Shown here: positions 15,437-24,415 of the stretch, one piece after another
Numbering within the stretch: the first letter of the stretch is position 1
Layout: each line of letters opens with the position of its first letter
NCBI RefSeq assembly: GCF_010671565.1
Contig: NZ_JAABOQ010000004.1
Coordinates: 186,001-250,000 of the forward strand
Direction: 5' to 3'
DNA: 64,000 nucleotides
Origin: Spongiivirga citrea
Lineage (GTDB): Bacteria; Bacteroidota; Bacteroidia; Flavobacteriales; Flavobacteriaceae
Position numbers and translations under genes: made by a program
Notes under the pieces: model-generated
The model's input: only the letters and a program-made list of their open reading frames with translations
Database searches by the model: none
What the model was told of the DNA's origin: nothing

Positions 15437-17155
15437 ATGCAAGAAAAGACAAACTTCCAACAATTTGAAAATCTAGACGAAGAACAATTACCAGTAGCTA
15501 AACACAAATTACACGATTGGACTCATTTTGCAGGCCTCTACGCTGCCGAACATGTTGCAGCAACAGAGTTTGTAATTGGGGCGACCTTTGTGGCACTTGG
15601 CGCCAAGACGATGGATATCATCCTCGGTCTTCTGATTGGTAATATTCTGGCCGTACTAAGCTGGAGATTCATCACTTCCCCTATCGCAGTTGATACCCGC
15701 TTAAGCCTCTATACCTATCTGAATAAGATTGCAGGTGACTCGATGACAAAACTGTATAATTGGGCCAATGTCATTATCTTTTCAGTGATTTCGGCCGCAA
15801 TGATAACAGTCTCATCCACTGCAGTGCGTTTTGCCTTTGATATTCCGGCACAACTCAATTGGTACCCGACCAATGCTTGGTTTATATTGATTGTATTGGC
15901 TGTTGGTATCGTTGTCGTGTCAATTGCGATCTATGGTTTCAATGCCGTTTCTGAATTCTCGGGCATATGCGCTCCATGGCTCTTTGTGATGTTTACTAGT
16001 GGTGCTATGGTGCTACTTCCTGCCTTATCCTTAGATGTATTAGATAAAACTTTACCAGCTGGATGGGCTGATTTTATGACCCTCGGCGATCAGAGTATCT
16101 GGACAGGCATCAACAGCGATGGCGAGCCTGGAATCGGATTAGTAGAAGTCATCGGTTTTGGTTGGGCTGCTAATACCATTACGCATTTCGGATTGATTGA
16201 TATGGCTCTGCTACGTTTTGCTAAAAAGAAGAACTATGGATATGCAACCAGTACGGGTATGATGTTCGGTCATTATGTAGCATGGATTGCAGCTGGAATC
16301 ATGGGTGCCGGTGCCGCCGTCATATTAGGAAAATCTATTGTAGAACTCGATCCAGGTGATGTGGCTTATTATGCTTTAGGCCTGTCAGGTTTTGTGATTG
16401 TTATTGTTGCCGGTTGGACTACCGCGATTACGAATTTGTACAGGGCAGGTTTGGCAGCACAAGCAATTTTTTTCAACCATTCTCGAAAGAAAACGACTAT
16501 TGTGGTTGGTTTGGTCACCGTAGCCATCGCTTGTTTCCCTTTTGTGTTTTCACAAATACTGCCACTACTAACTTATGCTGGGTTGTTGGTTGTTCCCGTA
16601 GGAGCGATTGTGTTTGCCGAACATCAGATTTTCCCTAGAATTGGTTTTACACGATATTGGTCTTCATACCGCAAACTAACCTTTAGCATGCCTGCAGTTG
16701 CCTCCTGGGGCTTGGGCTTAGTCTTCGGATTTGGCTTGAATTTTTTAGATGTAATTTCCTTCTATTATCTGTTTATTCCTACATGGTTTTTTACCATCGC
16801 GGTGTATACGTTGCTCGCATCTAAATACGGTGCGAAAGAGAATTATGCGGAGGAAGTAAAAGAAGAAGAAGTCCGGATGGAAACGATTGAACGTTTTCAA
16901 GAGGAACAAGCAAAGAATGAGCCCAGTATTGCAAAGGATGTTTCTTTATTCTCGAAAGGATTAAAATTCATAGCCATTTCGGCCTTGGTAGCTACTTTGG
17001 TATTGGCCTGTAATGTGATGTTCGGTAGTGCTACAGAAACAAATTATATTGAAAACCGTGAACTCTTTTATAGGTATGCATTCATCTGTACCATCATTTA
17101 TTTTGTGCTAGCCTATTGGGCGCTTAAACGCGGAAAATCAAATACAGTAGCATAG
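15437..17155 (+). CDS. NCS1-family permease, candidate mannitol transporter
   Basis: A 572-residue integral membrane protein with about 12 TM helices. It resembles the purine-cytosine permease branch of NCS1 symporters, with early helices HDWTHFAGLYAAEHVAATEFVIG and a middle GFGWAANTITHFGLIDMALLRFA region. A charged cytosolic stretch (EEVKEEEVRMETIERFQEEQ) precedes the last two helices and makes the protein longer than typical NCS1 members (~420-490). It ends 2 bp before the mannitol 2-dehydrogenase gene, so the two are cotranscribed. The substrate is therefore more likely a polyol than a nucleobase; this is inference from context. Confidence 0.75.
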   Translation: MQEKTNFQQFENLDEEQLPVAKHKLHDWTHFAGLYAAEHVAATEFVIGATFVALGAKTMDIILGLLIGNILAVLSWRFITSPIAVDTRLSLYTYLNKIAGDSMTKLYNWANVIIFSVISAAMITVSSTAVRFAFDIPAQLNWYPTNAWFILIVLAVGIVVVSIAIYGFNAVSEFSGICAPWLFVMFTSGAMVLLPALSLDVLDKTLPAGWADFMTLGDQSIWTGINSDGEPGIGLVEVIGFGWAANTITHFGLIDMALLRFAKKKNYGYATSTGMMFGHYVAWIAAGIMGAGAAVILGKSIVELDPGDVAYYALGLSGFVIVIVAGWTTAITNLYRAGLAAQAIFFNHSRKKTTIVVGLVTVAIACFPFVFSQILPLLTYAGLLVVPVGAIVFAEHQIFPRIGFTRYWSSYRKLTFSMPAVASWGLGLVFGFGLNFLDVISFYYLFIPTWFFTIAVYTLLASKYGAKENYAEEVKEEEVRMETIERFQEEQAKNEPSIAKDVSLFSKGLKFIAISALVATLVLACNVMFGSATETNYIENRELFYRYAFICTIIYFVLAYWALKRGKSNTVA

Positions 17156-17157
17156 GT

Positions 17158-18642
17158 ATGAAAACATCCATACAACTTCAACAAGAAAATTTAGAAGAAT
17201 TGGGAAGCAATATGCCTGTTCCAACATATAACCGAACGGACAATAAAATTGGAATTGTACATGTCGGCGTTGGCGGATTCCATCGTGCGCATCAAGCATA
17301 TTATTTGCATCAACTACGACAGCTGGGGGAAGCCCCAGACTGGGGAATCTGTGGAATCGGTTTACGCGATGCAGATACCAAAATAAAGAACATTTTAAAA
17401 ACGCAAGACCATCTCTACACGCTTATGGTGAAACACCCAGATGGAAAAATCGAACCAGAAGTTATTGGGTCGATAGTTGACTTTGAAATGGGAACTACCG
17501 ATCCAGAACTAGTCATAGCCCGTATGGCAAATGCGAATACAAAAATAGTATCACTGACCATTACTGAGGGAGGTTATAATTTCAATCCTACCACGGGAAA
17601 ATTCAATTTTGACAATCCTGACATACAACATGAATTACGCCATCCACAAGACCCAAAAACCGTCTATGGTTTTTTAACTGCCGCCTTAAAAAGACGACGA
17701 GATACGGGCTTGCCTGCTTTTACCATTTTGTCTTGTGATAATATCGAACATAACGGAGATATGGCGCGTAAGATGCTTCTTGCTTTTGCCAAAGTGCAAG
17801 ATGAGGAACTGGCAACATGGATTGCCCAAGAAGTCCGCTTTCCCAATAGCATGGTCGACCGTATTACACCAGTAACGACCAAAGCTGATATTGATACTCT
17901 GGCTCAAAACTATGGTGTAGACGATGCTTGGCCAGTGACTTGCGAACCTTTTATACAATGGGTGGTTGAAGATACATTCTCGAACGGACGACCTCCCTTT
18001 GAAAAAGTAGGTGTCCAATTTGTACCTGATGTAGGTCCGTATGAGAAAATGAAATTACGACTCCTAAATGCAGGGCATTCAGTTTTGGGAATTTTGGGAG
18101 CGATTCACGGGCACACGACCATCAATGCATGTGTAGAAGATGAAGTCTTTGCAAACTACTTACGTGCATTCTTAGACGAAGAAGCTACACCTGTTTTAGG
18201 AGACATTGAAGGCATAAATTTGGAGGACTACAAAGACAGCCTCTTAGAACGTTTTGCCAATCCTAATATAAAAGATAGTGTTAGCCGTATTTGCTCAGAA
18301 AGCTCGGCTAAACTGCCTAAATTTTTAATCCCAACCCTACATGAGAATTTAGCGGCAGGAGGAAGTTTCAAATTCGCCACTTTAGTCTTAGCAGCATGGT
18401 GTTACTATAGTGATAAACAGCTAGACCAACATGGAAAACCACTCGAAATTATTGATGCAATGTCGAATGAATTACACAACATGGCTTCAGAAACGAAAGA
18501 TGACCCTCTAGCCTTTATTAAACAAGAAAGTCTGTTTGGAGATCTAGCAAAAAAAGATAGTTTTGCTAGTACCTACACTTCAATGTTACAGAAATTGTAT
18601 ACAGGCATTAAGATCAATGAACTGATGCAAAGCATGATTTAG
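17158..18642 (+). CDS. Mannitol 2-dehydrogenase (polyol-specific long-chain dehydrogenase family)
   Basis: A 494-residue enzyme expected to oxidise D-mannitol to D-fructose with NAD+. The N-terminal Rossmann domain carries KIGIVHVGVGGFHRAHQAYY. The catalytic motif K-LRLLN-AG-H (in GPYEKMKLRLLNAGHSVLG) has Lys, Asn and His in the i, i+5, i+8 spacing known from Pseudomonas fluorescens mannitol 2-dehydrogenase. Related family members use fructuronate, tagaturonate or arabinitol, so mannitol is the most likely but not proven substrate. It is paired with the upstream permease (2-bp gap). No fructokinase is nearby. Confidence 0.85.
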   Translation: MKTSIQLQQENLEELGSNMPVPTYNRTDNKIGIVHVGVGGFHRAHQAYYLHQLRQLGEAPDWGICGIGLRDADTKIKNILKTQDHLYTLMVKHPDGKIEPEVIGSIVDFEMGTTDPELVIARMANANTKIVSLTITEGGYNFNPTTGKFNFDNPDIQHELRHPQDPKTVYGFLTAALKRRRDTGLPAFTILSCDNIEHNGDMARKMLLAFAKVQDEELATWIAQEVRFPNSMVDRITPVTTKADIDTLAQNYGVDDAWPVTCEPFIQWVVEDTFSNGRPPFEKVGVQFVPDVGPYEKMKLRLLNAGHSVLGILGAIHGHTTINACVEDEVFANYLRAFLDEEATPVLGDIEGINLEDYKDSLLERFANPNIKDSVSRICSESSAKLPKFLIPTLHENLAAGGSFKFATLVLAAWCYYSDKQLDQHGKPLEIIDAMSNELHNMASETKDDPLAFIKQESLFGDLAKKDSFASTYTSMLQKLYTGIKINELMQSMI

Positions 18643-18754
18643 AGCAGTTCATCCGATTTCTAAACTTTGGTAGAATTCAAAAATAAAATACCCACAACAA
18701 AGAACTGAGGTAAAAAACGACTCTTTTCAAGTTTATATTGACACAAAATTTTCA

Positions 18755-19582
18755 ATGAAAGCAATAATTATTCTTTTAAAACAGAAAATTAATTTTTCAA
18801 ATTTTTGGGTCAAAACTGGTTTAATAGTTATAACACTATCAATTTTTGCCAATCACCTTAGTAAACCCGAAAACTTTCCACTACATAAATCCTATAAATT
18901 CCCGTGGTTTCCTATAGTTGTTTCAATTCTTCTTGCTGGTATCGCCCTAATTATCGCTTATTTCAATTTTAATTACTTCAAAAGAAGACATTTGGTTGAA
19001 AAAGTTACGGTGCACCTAATTTTCCGTTTTCTATTCACGACCTTGGGATATATTTCGATTGTCTATATCCTCTTTTACTTTACTTTAAATGGATTGATAA
19101 ACGGAATCAACTCCTATAACCTTTATGGTCTACTAACAGGGTACTCTATTTCTATGCTATCATGTACAATAGTCATTACGCTGTTGTTCGCAACGGATAT
19201 ATATAGACTTCATAAGTTCGCATCTATTCAAGGAAAGCTTAAAGTGGAACATGCTGGCAAAATCACCTTGGTAGGTTATGATGAAATCGCATTTTTTTAC
19301 AGCGAAAACAAAATAGTCTATATTATAAAAACTGATGGCACTTCAATTGTTACAGATTTTACTTTAAACGAAGTTGAACCCAAAATCAGCGAACAAAGCT
19401 TTTTCAGAGCAAATAGACAAACCATTCTTCATGCTCGGTCTATTGAACAAGTACAATCCATAGAAAATGGAAAACTACAAGTACTACTCAAACCTACATT
19501 GTTTGACAAAAACGCTTTTCAAATAACCATCAGCAGATATAAAAAGCAAGCTTTTATGGACTGGTTTGAAAATAAGATGTAA
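18755..19582 (+). CDS. Membrane-anchored LytTR transcriptional regulator
   Basis: A 275-residue protein. Four TM helices (~20-32, 47-68, 88-112, 124-147) are followed by a C-terminal LytTR DNA-binding domain (~165-275): GYDEIAFFYSENKIVYIIKTDG, FTLNEVEPKISEQSFFRANRQTILHARSI and the final FQITISRYKKQAFMDWF. The typical receiver domain is missing; the membrane part probably senses something directly. This architecture is common in Bacteroidota. It is followed by a CPBP protease on the same strand. Targets are unknown. Confidence 0.85.
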   Translation: MKAIIILLKQKINFSNFWVKTGLIVITLSIFANHLSKPENFPLHKSYKFPWFPIVVSILLAGIALIIAYFNFNYFKRRHLVEKVTVHLIFRFLFTTLGYISIVYILFYFTLNGLINGINSYNLYGLLTGYSISMLSCTIVITLLFATDIYRLHKFASIQGKLKVEHAGKITLVGYDEIAFFYSENKIVYIIKTDGTSIVTDFTLNEVEPKISEQSFFRANRQTILHARSIEQVQSIENGKLQVLLKPTLFDKNAFQITISRYKKQAFMDWFENKM

Positions 19583-19697
19583 GTCTGGCCGATTATTCAG
19601 CTATTATTTTTATACCATTCAGTAAAAATTCCTGATTTTCTGCAATTTCCCATTATGAGCTATTGTTAATTCGTTTAAAATTTAAAACGAATAAAAA

Positions 19698-20348
19698 ATG
19701 AATAAATCCTTTTTAACTACCAAATTGACACCTGTAATCACTATCATTCTTTGCTGTATTTTATACATGTCAGGTTATTTTCAAATGATTATAGCGGCGA
19801 TATTAATGATAATAGCGAGTGCAGTAGAATACAAAAAAGACTTTTTCAGCTCTTTAGGGTTTCAGCGTAAAAGATTTAATGTTAAAAGCTTATTAGTTAT
19901 CGCGCCAATATATGGGGCCGTAATTTTCCTGTTTTATTACTACGTCATGCTTCCTAGTATTACTTACATTACGGGGCAACCCATTGACTTTTCTGTGTTC
20001 AAACCCTATGCTGGCAACTTGCCTAAAACACTTAGTTTATTGGCACTTATATGGGCATCGGCAGCATTTGCTGAAGAAATTGTTTTTAGAGGCTATTTAA
20101 TGCGACAGTTCACCCAATTTTTTGGCTCAAGTAACATAAGTCTTGTTATTAACATCCTACTATTTGGGTTTCTTTTTGGTTGGGTACACGCCTATCAAGG
20201 GATAACCGGCCAGATATTATCCGGTATGACAGGTATGATACTTGCCATTATTTTTCATCTCCGTAAGAGTGACTTATGGTTCAACATCGCTGTTCATGGT
20301 TTTATTGATACGGTCGCTTTGGTTTATATATATTATGGATGGATTTAA
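19698..20348 (+). CDS. CPBP-family intramembrane metalloprotease
   Basis: A 216-residue membrane protein with about six TM helices. It has the CPBP (Abi) motifs: AEEIVFRGYLMRQF (EExxxR), FGFLFGWVHAYQG (FxxxH) and a third segment NIAVHGFIDT with the other conserved His. Family members process CaaX-like or bacteriocin-related substrates, or modulate two-component systems; the role here is unknown. It follows the LytTR regulator by ~115 bp and may be its target or partner. Confidence 0.85.
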   Translation: MNKSFLTTKLTPVITIILCCILYMSGYFQMIIAAILMIIASAVEYKKDFFSSLGFQRKRFNVKSLLVIAPIYGAVIFLFYYYVMLPSITYITGQPIDFSVFKPYAGNLPKTLSLLALIWASAAFAEEIVFRGYLMRQFTQFFGSSNISLVINILLFGFLFGWVHAYQGITGQILSGMTGMILAIIFHLRKSDLWFNIAVHGFIDTVALVYIYYGWI

Positions 20349-20389
20349 TTGTTTAAAACGCTTAAAACCTATGTAAAAAATAGCTAATA

Positions 20390-20416
20390 GAGCATAAATC
20401 GAATAGATTTATGCTC
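20390..20416. terminator. Strong hairpin downstream of the CPBP gene
   Basis: An 11-bp perfect stem GAGCATAAATC (20390-20400) / GATTTATGCTC (20406-20416) with a GAATA loop, followed by a T-rich but interrupted stretch. It may terminate the CPBP transcript; the lack of a clean T run leaves this open. Confidence 0.45.
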
Positions 20417-20436
20417 ATTCACTATCTTTCCTTTTG

Positions 20437-20496
20437 TAGAAAAATAAGTGTACTAAATGGGACCCGAAAACCTTTCTAGAAAAAATAAGTTCACTA
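20437..20496. repeat. Short direct repeat in an intergenic gap
   Basis: TAGAAAAATAAGTGTACTA (20437-20455) and TAGAAAAAATAAGTTCACTA (20477-20496) are near-identical copies separated by 21 nt (AAATGGGACCCGAAAACCTTTC region). They could be paired regulatory sites for the lipoprotein gene at 20631 or a fragment of a mobile element end. Nothing else is recognised between 20417 and 20630. Confidence 0.35.
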
Positions 20497-20630
20497 TATA
20501 AAACGCAGCATTTCATAATGTTCAGAATTAGTTGAGAACGACTGGTAACTATTCTTAAACCAACCTTTGGTAATTAGACGCAACTTTTCATTAAAGTAAT
20601 CATCATGTTAATAGACTTAAGATCATTTAA

Positions 20631-21131
20631 ATGAAAAAAATCGGATTATTTCTCGTAGTAATTTCTTTTTTATCCTGTTCTAAAGGCAAGGATTCCACTA
20701 TAGATCCAAATTTAATTGGGCTATGGGAAATTTCTTCTGAATTGGGAATTAATGATATTCCAAGTGTTCAAAACGAAGGCTATGAACGCGTTACACAATT
20801 CAATTTTAATATGGATGGATCCTTTGAATTTGGGAGTTTTATTAGAAATATTAATTCAAGGAGTATCCTGGCTTATAGCCAGAGATATTTGGGGACTTAT
20901 GAAATTGAAGGAGATCGATTGAATCTTACCTATGACTATTGGGGTGCTCAACCTTTAGATGATCAATATGGCGACTTACAAAGCCTAGATGAGCTTATCT
21001 TGGTCAATGAAAACCAATTATGGAGTTTCACGTATTCAATAAGCGACAATCAAAAAATTGTTTTCGACTATGATCCTTGCGGACCTGCTGAAAATTGTAT
21101 TGATAGTTCTACTCTTTATCGTGTAGATTGA
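20631..21131 (+). CDS. Lipocalin-like lipoprotein (hypothetical)
   Basis: A 166-residue protein with a lipoprotein signal (MKKIGLFLVVISFLSCSKG, lipidated Cys ~16). The following NLIGLWEISSELG, a middle strand set and LGTYEIEGDRLNLTYD are typical of small lipocalin-like proteins of Bacteroidota. No enzyme motif is seen. It is the last gene of the accessory block before dapA. Confidence 0.65.
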   Translation: MKKIGLFLVVISFLSCSKGKDSTIDPNLIGLWEISSELGINDIPSVQNEGYERVTQFNFNMDGSFEFGSFIRNINSRSILAYSQRYLGTYEIEGDRLNLTYDYWGAQPLDDQYGDLQSLDELILVNENQLWSFTYSISDNQKIVFDYDPCGPAENCIDSSTLYRVD

Positions 21132-21223
21132 TTTTTCAGATTATTGATAGCTCGCCACAGAAAGCATAACACGCTTTTATGGTAAAAGTTCATAGTTAAC
21201 TACAGTATTGTCTTCTTCGTCAA

Positions 21224-22099
21224 TTACAGTCCATCAACAAAAGCTTCTAATCTGGCTCTTAAGTCTTGATTTGCTTTTACCAGTGGCAGTCTTACCACAT
21301 TTTTTATGATGCCTCGATGCGTTAAAATGGTTTTAATTCCCGCTGGATTCCCATCTTCAAAGATCATTTTTATACCTTCCATTAGTTTATAGTACAATAC
21401 AAAAGCTTCTTTGCTATTACCTTCTAAGCCGAGTTGTATCATTTTAGAAAACTCCACCGGCGTACCTTGTCCCATTACGGAAATCACCCCATCACCTCCT
21501 GACAAAGTAAGATTTAAAGCTAGATCATCATCGCCGGAAATTACCAAGAAATCGTCTGGCGTATCTTTTACCAATTGCATGCCTTGCATGATATTATTTC
21601 CAGCTTCTTTTACACCAATTAAATTTTCAAAATTGTTAGCCAATCGCACCACAGTTTCTGGCAACATATTCATTGACGTACGCCCTGGAACATTGTACAT
21701 AATAATTGGTTTAGGCGATGCCAAGGCTATTTGCTCAAAATGGCGATATAGACCCTCTTGATTTGGTTTGTTGTAATAAGGAGAGACCGATAAAATAGCC
21801 GCAAAATCATTGAGATCTGTATTTTTAATGGTTTCAACTACCTGTGCCGTATTGTTGCCCCCAATACCCAAAACCATTGGTAAGCGATTATTGTTCGCCT
21901 TAGTAATTGTATCTATTACCAATTGCTGCTCAGTCTTATTCAAAGTTGCTCCTTCGCCCGTCGTACCTAAAACAACAAGGTAATTTACACCGCCTTCGAT
22001 CACAAAATCGACTAAATTGGCAAGTGCTGTTGTATCAATTGAAAAATCATCATTAAACGGGGTGACCAAAGCCACTCCAGTTCCTCTAAGTGTATTCAT
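21224..22099 (-). CDS. dapA: 4-hydroxy-tetrahydrodipicolinate synthase
   Basis: A 291-residue TIM-barrel enzyme that condenses pyruvate with aspartate semialdehyde in lysine and diaminopimelate synthesis. It has TGVALVTPFNDDFSID at the N-terminus, VLGTTGEGATL (Thr of the proton relay), the catalytic Tyr in IIMYNVPGRTSMN and the Schiff-base Lys in LIGVKEAGN. Length is normal. It lies 4 bp after a DUF6913 gene. From memory dapA is usually followed closely by bamD in Flavobacteriaceae; here ~9.5 kb separates them. Confidence 0.95.
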   Translation of the reverse strand: MNTLRGTGVALVTPFNDDFSIDTTALANLVDFVIEGGVNYLVVLGTTGEGATLNKTEQQLVIDTITKANNNRLPMVLGIGGNNTAQVVETIKNTDLNDFAAILSVSPYYNKPNQEGLYRHFEQIALASPKPIIMYNVPGRTSMNMLPETVVRLANNFENLIGVKEAGNNIMQGMQLVKDTPDDFLVISGDDDLALNLTLSGGDGVISVMGQGTPVEFSKMIQLGLEGNSKEAFVLYYKLMEGIKMIFEDGNPAGIKTILTHRGIIKNVVRLPLVKANQDLRARLEAFVDGL

Positions 22100-22103
22100 T
22101 ATT

Positions 22104-22631
22104 TTATATAATCTTTAAAATGGAAAGATACTTGAGTAGTTCTGACTCAAACGAATCGTAGTTCTTAATATCTGTTGAAATCACCAAATCGTTCAAACGT
22201 TTGTCAATACCCTCAAATCCTACTCGAAATGCCGCTTGGCTTTGCGCAGCGATTAACTGCGGACCCAAAAGGTCCGGATTATCGAAATAATTAATCAATA
22301 AGTCCATCGGATTCTCAGCAAAATGCTGCAAGGCAAAATGCTTTAATCGACCGTTCCAGCCAAAATCAGCTTCAGAAAACATTGTTTTATCAAAATTTGC
22401 ATGCATCTTCGGATCGGAATGGTAACAGATAAGATTCAAATTAAAATTAGGCAGATCAATCGAGTTTGCCAGTCGTGAAAAAGCTTCGAAATCAGAAAAT
22501 GATTCCGCATCAACGATGCATCCTACTTTATGAATACCGGTGGACTCATAATTGGTTTTAATATCGTCACGCGATAGCGCTTTCTTTAAAAAATTTTGAC
22601 TCGTCTTTTTCTTAAGTGCCTCTAAAAACAT
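22104..22631 (-). CDS. DUF6913 family protein
   Basis: A 175-residue conserved protein of unknown function seen next to dapA in Bacteroidota. Recognisable segments are IHKVGCIVDAESFSDFEAF, FSEADFGWNGRL and PMDLLINYFDNPDLLGPQLIAAQS with the middle AFRVGFEGID. There is no signal peptide or TM helix, so it is cytosolic. It is transcribed into dapA with a 4-bp gap. A full promoter lies just upstream. Confidence 0.75.
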   Translation of the reverse strand: MFLEALKKKTSQNFLKKALSRDDIKTNYESTGIHKVGCIVDAESFSDFEAFSRLANSIDLPNFNLNLICYHSDPKMHANFDKTMFSEADFGWNGRLKHFALQHFAENPMDLLINYFDNPDLLGPQLIAAQSQAAFRVGFEGIDKRLNDLVISTDIKNYDSFESELLKYLSILKII

Positions 22632-22650
22632 GTATCTTTAAGCTGTGCTA

Positions 22651-22683
22651 CAAATGTATGTAAAAAGCCTGTTTATTCACAAA
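22651..22683 (-). promoter_or_regulatory. Promoter of the DUF6913-dapA operon
   Basis: On the minus strand a TTTG (-33 box, 22683-22680) is followed after 21 nt by TACATTTG (22658-22651), a full match to the TAnnTTTG -7 box. The transcript would begin ~12-15 nt before the ATG at 22631. This is one of the better two-box matches in the window. It lies back-to-back with the nucleotidase gene starting at 22692. Confidence 0.55.
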
Positions 22684-22691
22684 CCTTAAAT

Positions 22692-23450
22692 ATGAAAATA
22701 CAACAAATTGTTTTATTTATAACTTTTTGTTTTCTAGTAGGATGTAAAAACACATCTCCACATCTTAAAACCATAGAAGCAAAACAACTTGCTATCGATG
22801 CTACCATTCCTAACGATCCGACCATCGACAGTATTGTAAAACCTTATCAAAAACGTGTAAATGAAGAGCTTAATCGTGTACTGAGTTATAGCTCTAAAGA
22901 CATGCATAAAAATGATGGGCACTACGAAAGTACGATCGGCAATTTTATGGCAGATCTTTTATTGGAGCGGGCCAATGCCGTTTTAGAAAAAAGAGAAAAT
23001 ATTAAAGCCGATGTCTGTCTACTAAATCATGGAGGAATTCGATCTGCCATAGGAAAAGGTCCCATCAACATGCAACATATGTACGATGTCATGCCTTTTG
23101 AAAACACACTGGTCGCGGTTGAACTTAGCGGTGATAAAATTCAAGAAATGCTAGCTTATTTAAGTAAGGCCAAAAGAGCGCACCCTATTGCTGGGATGAC
23201 CATTACCCTGGATAAAGACCTTAAGGTAGTCGATGCTAAAATAGGCGGTAAGAAAATTGACGAAAACAAAAATTATCTTGTCGCCACTTCCAATTTTTTA
23301 TACCAAGGAGGTGATAATATGCACTTTCTGGCAAACCCTGTTAAGTACTATGAGTTAGACTATTTGATTAGGAATGCCATGGTCGATTATTTACAAAAGA
23401 CTGATACTATCGATGTTTCTTTAGATAACCGCTTTATTCAACGGCAATGA
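22692..23450 (+). CDS. 5'-nucleotidase C-terminal-domain lipoprotein
   Basis: A 252-residue lipoprotein (signal ending FCFLVGCKN) made only of the UshA C-terminal substrate-binding domain. It has ESTIGNFMADLLLE, ADVCLLNHGGIRSAIGKGPI and MYDVMPFENTLVAVELSG, all typical of that domain, plus the late NFLYQGGDNM. The metal-binding catalytic half is in the next gene, which overlaps it by 4 bp. Together they match one UshA/CD73-type nucleotidase split in two; they should act at the periplasmic side on nucleotides. Confidence 0.88.
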   Translation: MKIQQIVLFITFCFLVGCKNTSPHLKTIEAKQLAIDATIPNDPTIDSIVKPYQKRVNEELNRVLSYSSKDMHKNDGHYESTIGNFMADLLLERANAVLEKRENIKADVCLLNHGGIRSAIGKGPINMQHMYDVMPFENTLVAVELSGDKIQEMLAYLSKAKRAHPIAGMTITLDKDLKVVDAKIGGKKIDENKNYLVATSNFLYQGGDNMHFLANPVKYYELDYLIRNAMVDYLQKTDTIDVSLDNRFIQRQ

Positions 23451-24361
23451 AAAGAAGACAATTTATAGCAAATACGGCAGGCGGAGCTACCTATATGGCA
23501 ATGGGAAGCGGAATATTACAAGCTTGCGCAACCGACCAAAAAAAGCATATAACGATTCTACATACAAACGATACGCATAGTCATATTGATGCTATTGAAG
23601 CCAATCATCCTCGATATCCTAATGCCGGTGGGGTAACAAGACGTGCCCAGCTGGTTGAAAAAATAAGACGGGAAAATGAACATACATTATTGTTAGATGC
23701 TGGAGATATTTTTCAGGGTACTGCCTATTTCAATTTTTATGGTGGTGAATTAGAATTTAAACTAATGAGTCATCTAAAATATGACGCTGCGACGCTTGGT
23801 AATCATGATTTTGACAATGGCATTGATGGATTATATGCTCAGTTACCCCATGCCAAATTCGATTTTTTAATAGCGAATTACGACTTTAAGAATACCGTTA
23901 TGAATACGCATACTAAACCATATAAAGTGTACGTAAAAGATGGTATTCGTATTGGCATATTCGGTCTCGGCATACAATTAGATGGATTAGTAACTCAAAA
24001 AATGTATAAGGAGACGAAGTTTTTAGATCCCATTGAAATAGCTACTGATATGTCGCGTATTTTAAAAGAAGAAGAACAATGTGATTTGATCATTTGTTTA
24101 TCTCATTTAGGGTACGAGTATCGGAACGATCCTAACAAACCATCTGACATGACCGTAGCTACCGCTACCAAGAATATCGATCTGATTATTGGCGGACATA
24201 CACATACCTTTTTAGAACGCCCAACGATCGTAGATAATGCCGAAGGTAAAAAGGTTCTAGTAAATCAAGTTGGCTGCTGGGGGATTAATCTAGGTCGCGT
24301 AGATTTTTACTTTGATTCTGCAAAGAATAGTTCAGCTGAAGGAACTTCGATTATTGTTTAG
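23447..24361 (+). CDS. 5'-nucleotidase catalytic (metallophosphatase) subunit with Tat signal
   Basis: A 304-residue metallophosphatase, the N-terminal half of a UshA-like enzyme. It carries ITILHTNDTHSHID (D-x-H metal site), LLLDAGDIFQGT, ATLGNHDFDNG (GNHD) and IGGHTHTF (GHTH). A twin-arginine-type leader (MKRRQFIANTAGGA, ending near LQACA, a possible lipobox) exports it folded. It overlaps the preceding C-terminal-domain gene by 4 bp, implying translational coupling. Confidence 0.9.
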   Translation: MKRRQFIANTAGGATYMAMGSGILQACATDQKKHITILHTNDTHSHIDAIEANHPRYPNAGGVTRRAQLVEKIRRENEHTLLLDAGDIFQGTAYFNFYGGELEFKLMSHLKYDAATLGNHDFDNGIDGLYAQLPHAKFDFLIANYDFKNTVMNTHTKPYKVYVKDGIRIGIFGLGIQLDGLVTQKMYKETKFLDPIEIATDMSRILKEEEQCDLIICLSHLGYEYRNDPNKPSDMTVATATKNIDLIIGGHTHTFLERPTIVDNAEGKKVLVNQVGCWGINLGRVDFYFDSAKNSSAEGTSIIV

Positions 24362-24415
24362 TCCAAAGTGATTACTCAAATTATTGTAACTTTCATGAAG
24401 TAAACTAATTGACTA

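Noticed and set aside
19698-20348. Phage abortive infection (Abi) gene
   Set aside because: CPBP proteases are often labelled Abi, but nothing here points to phage defence.
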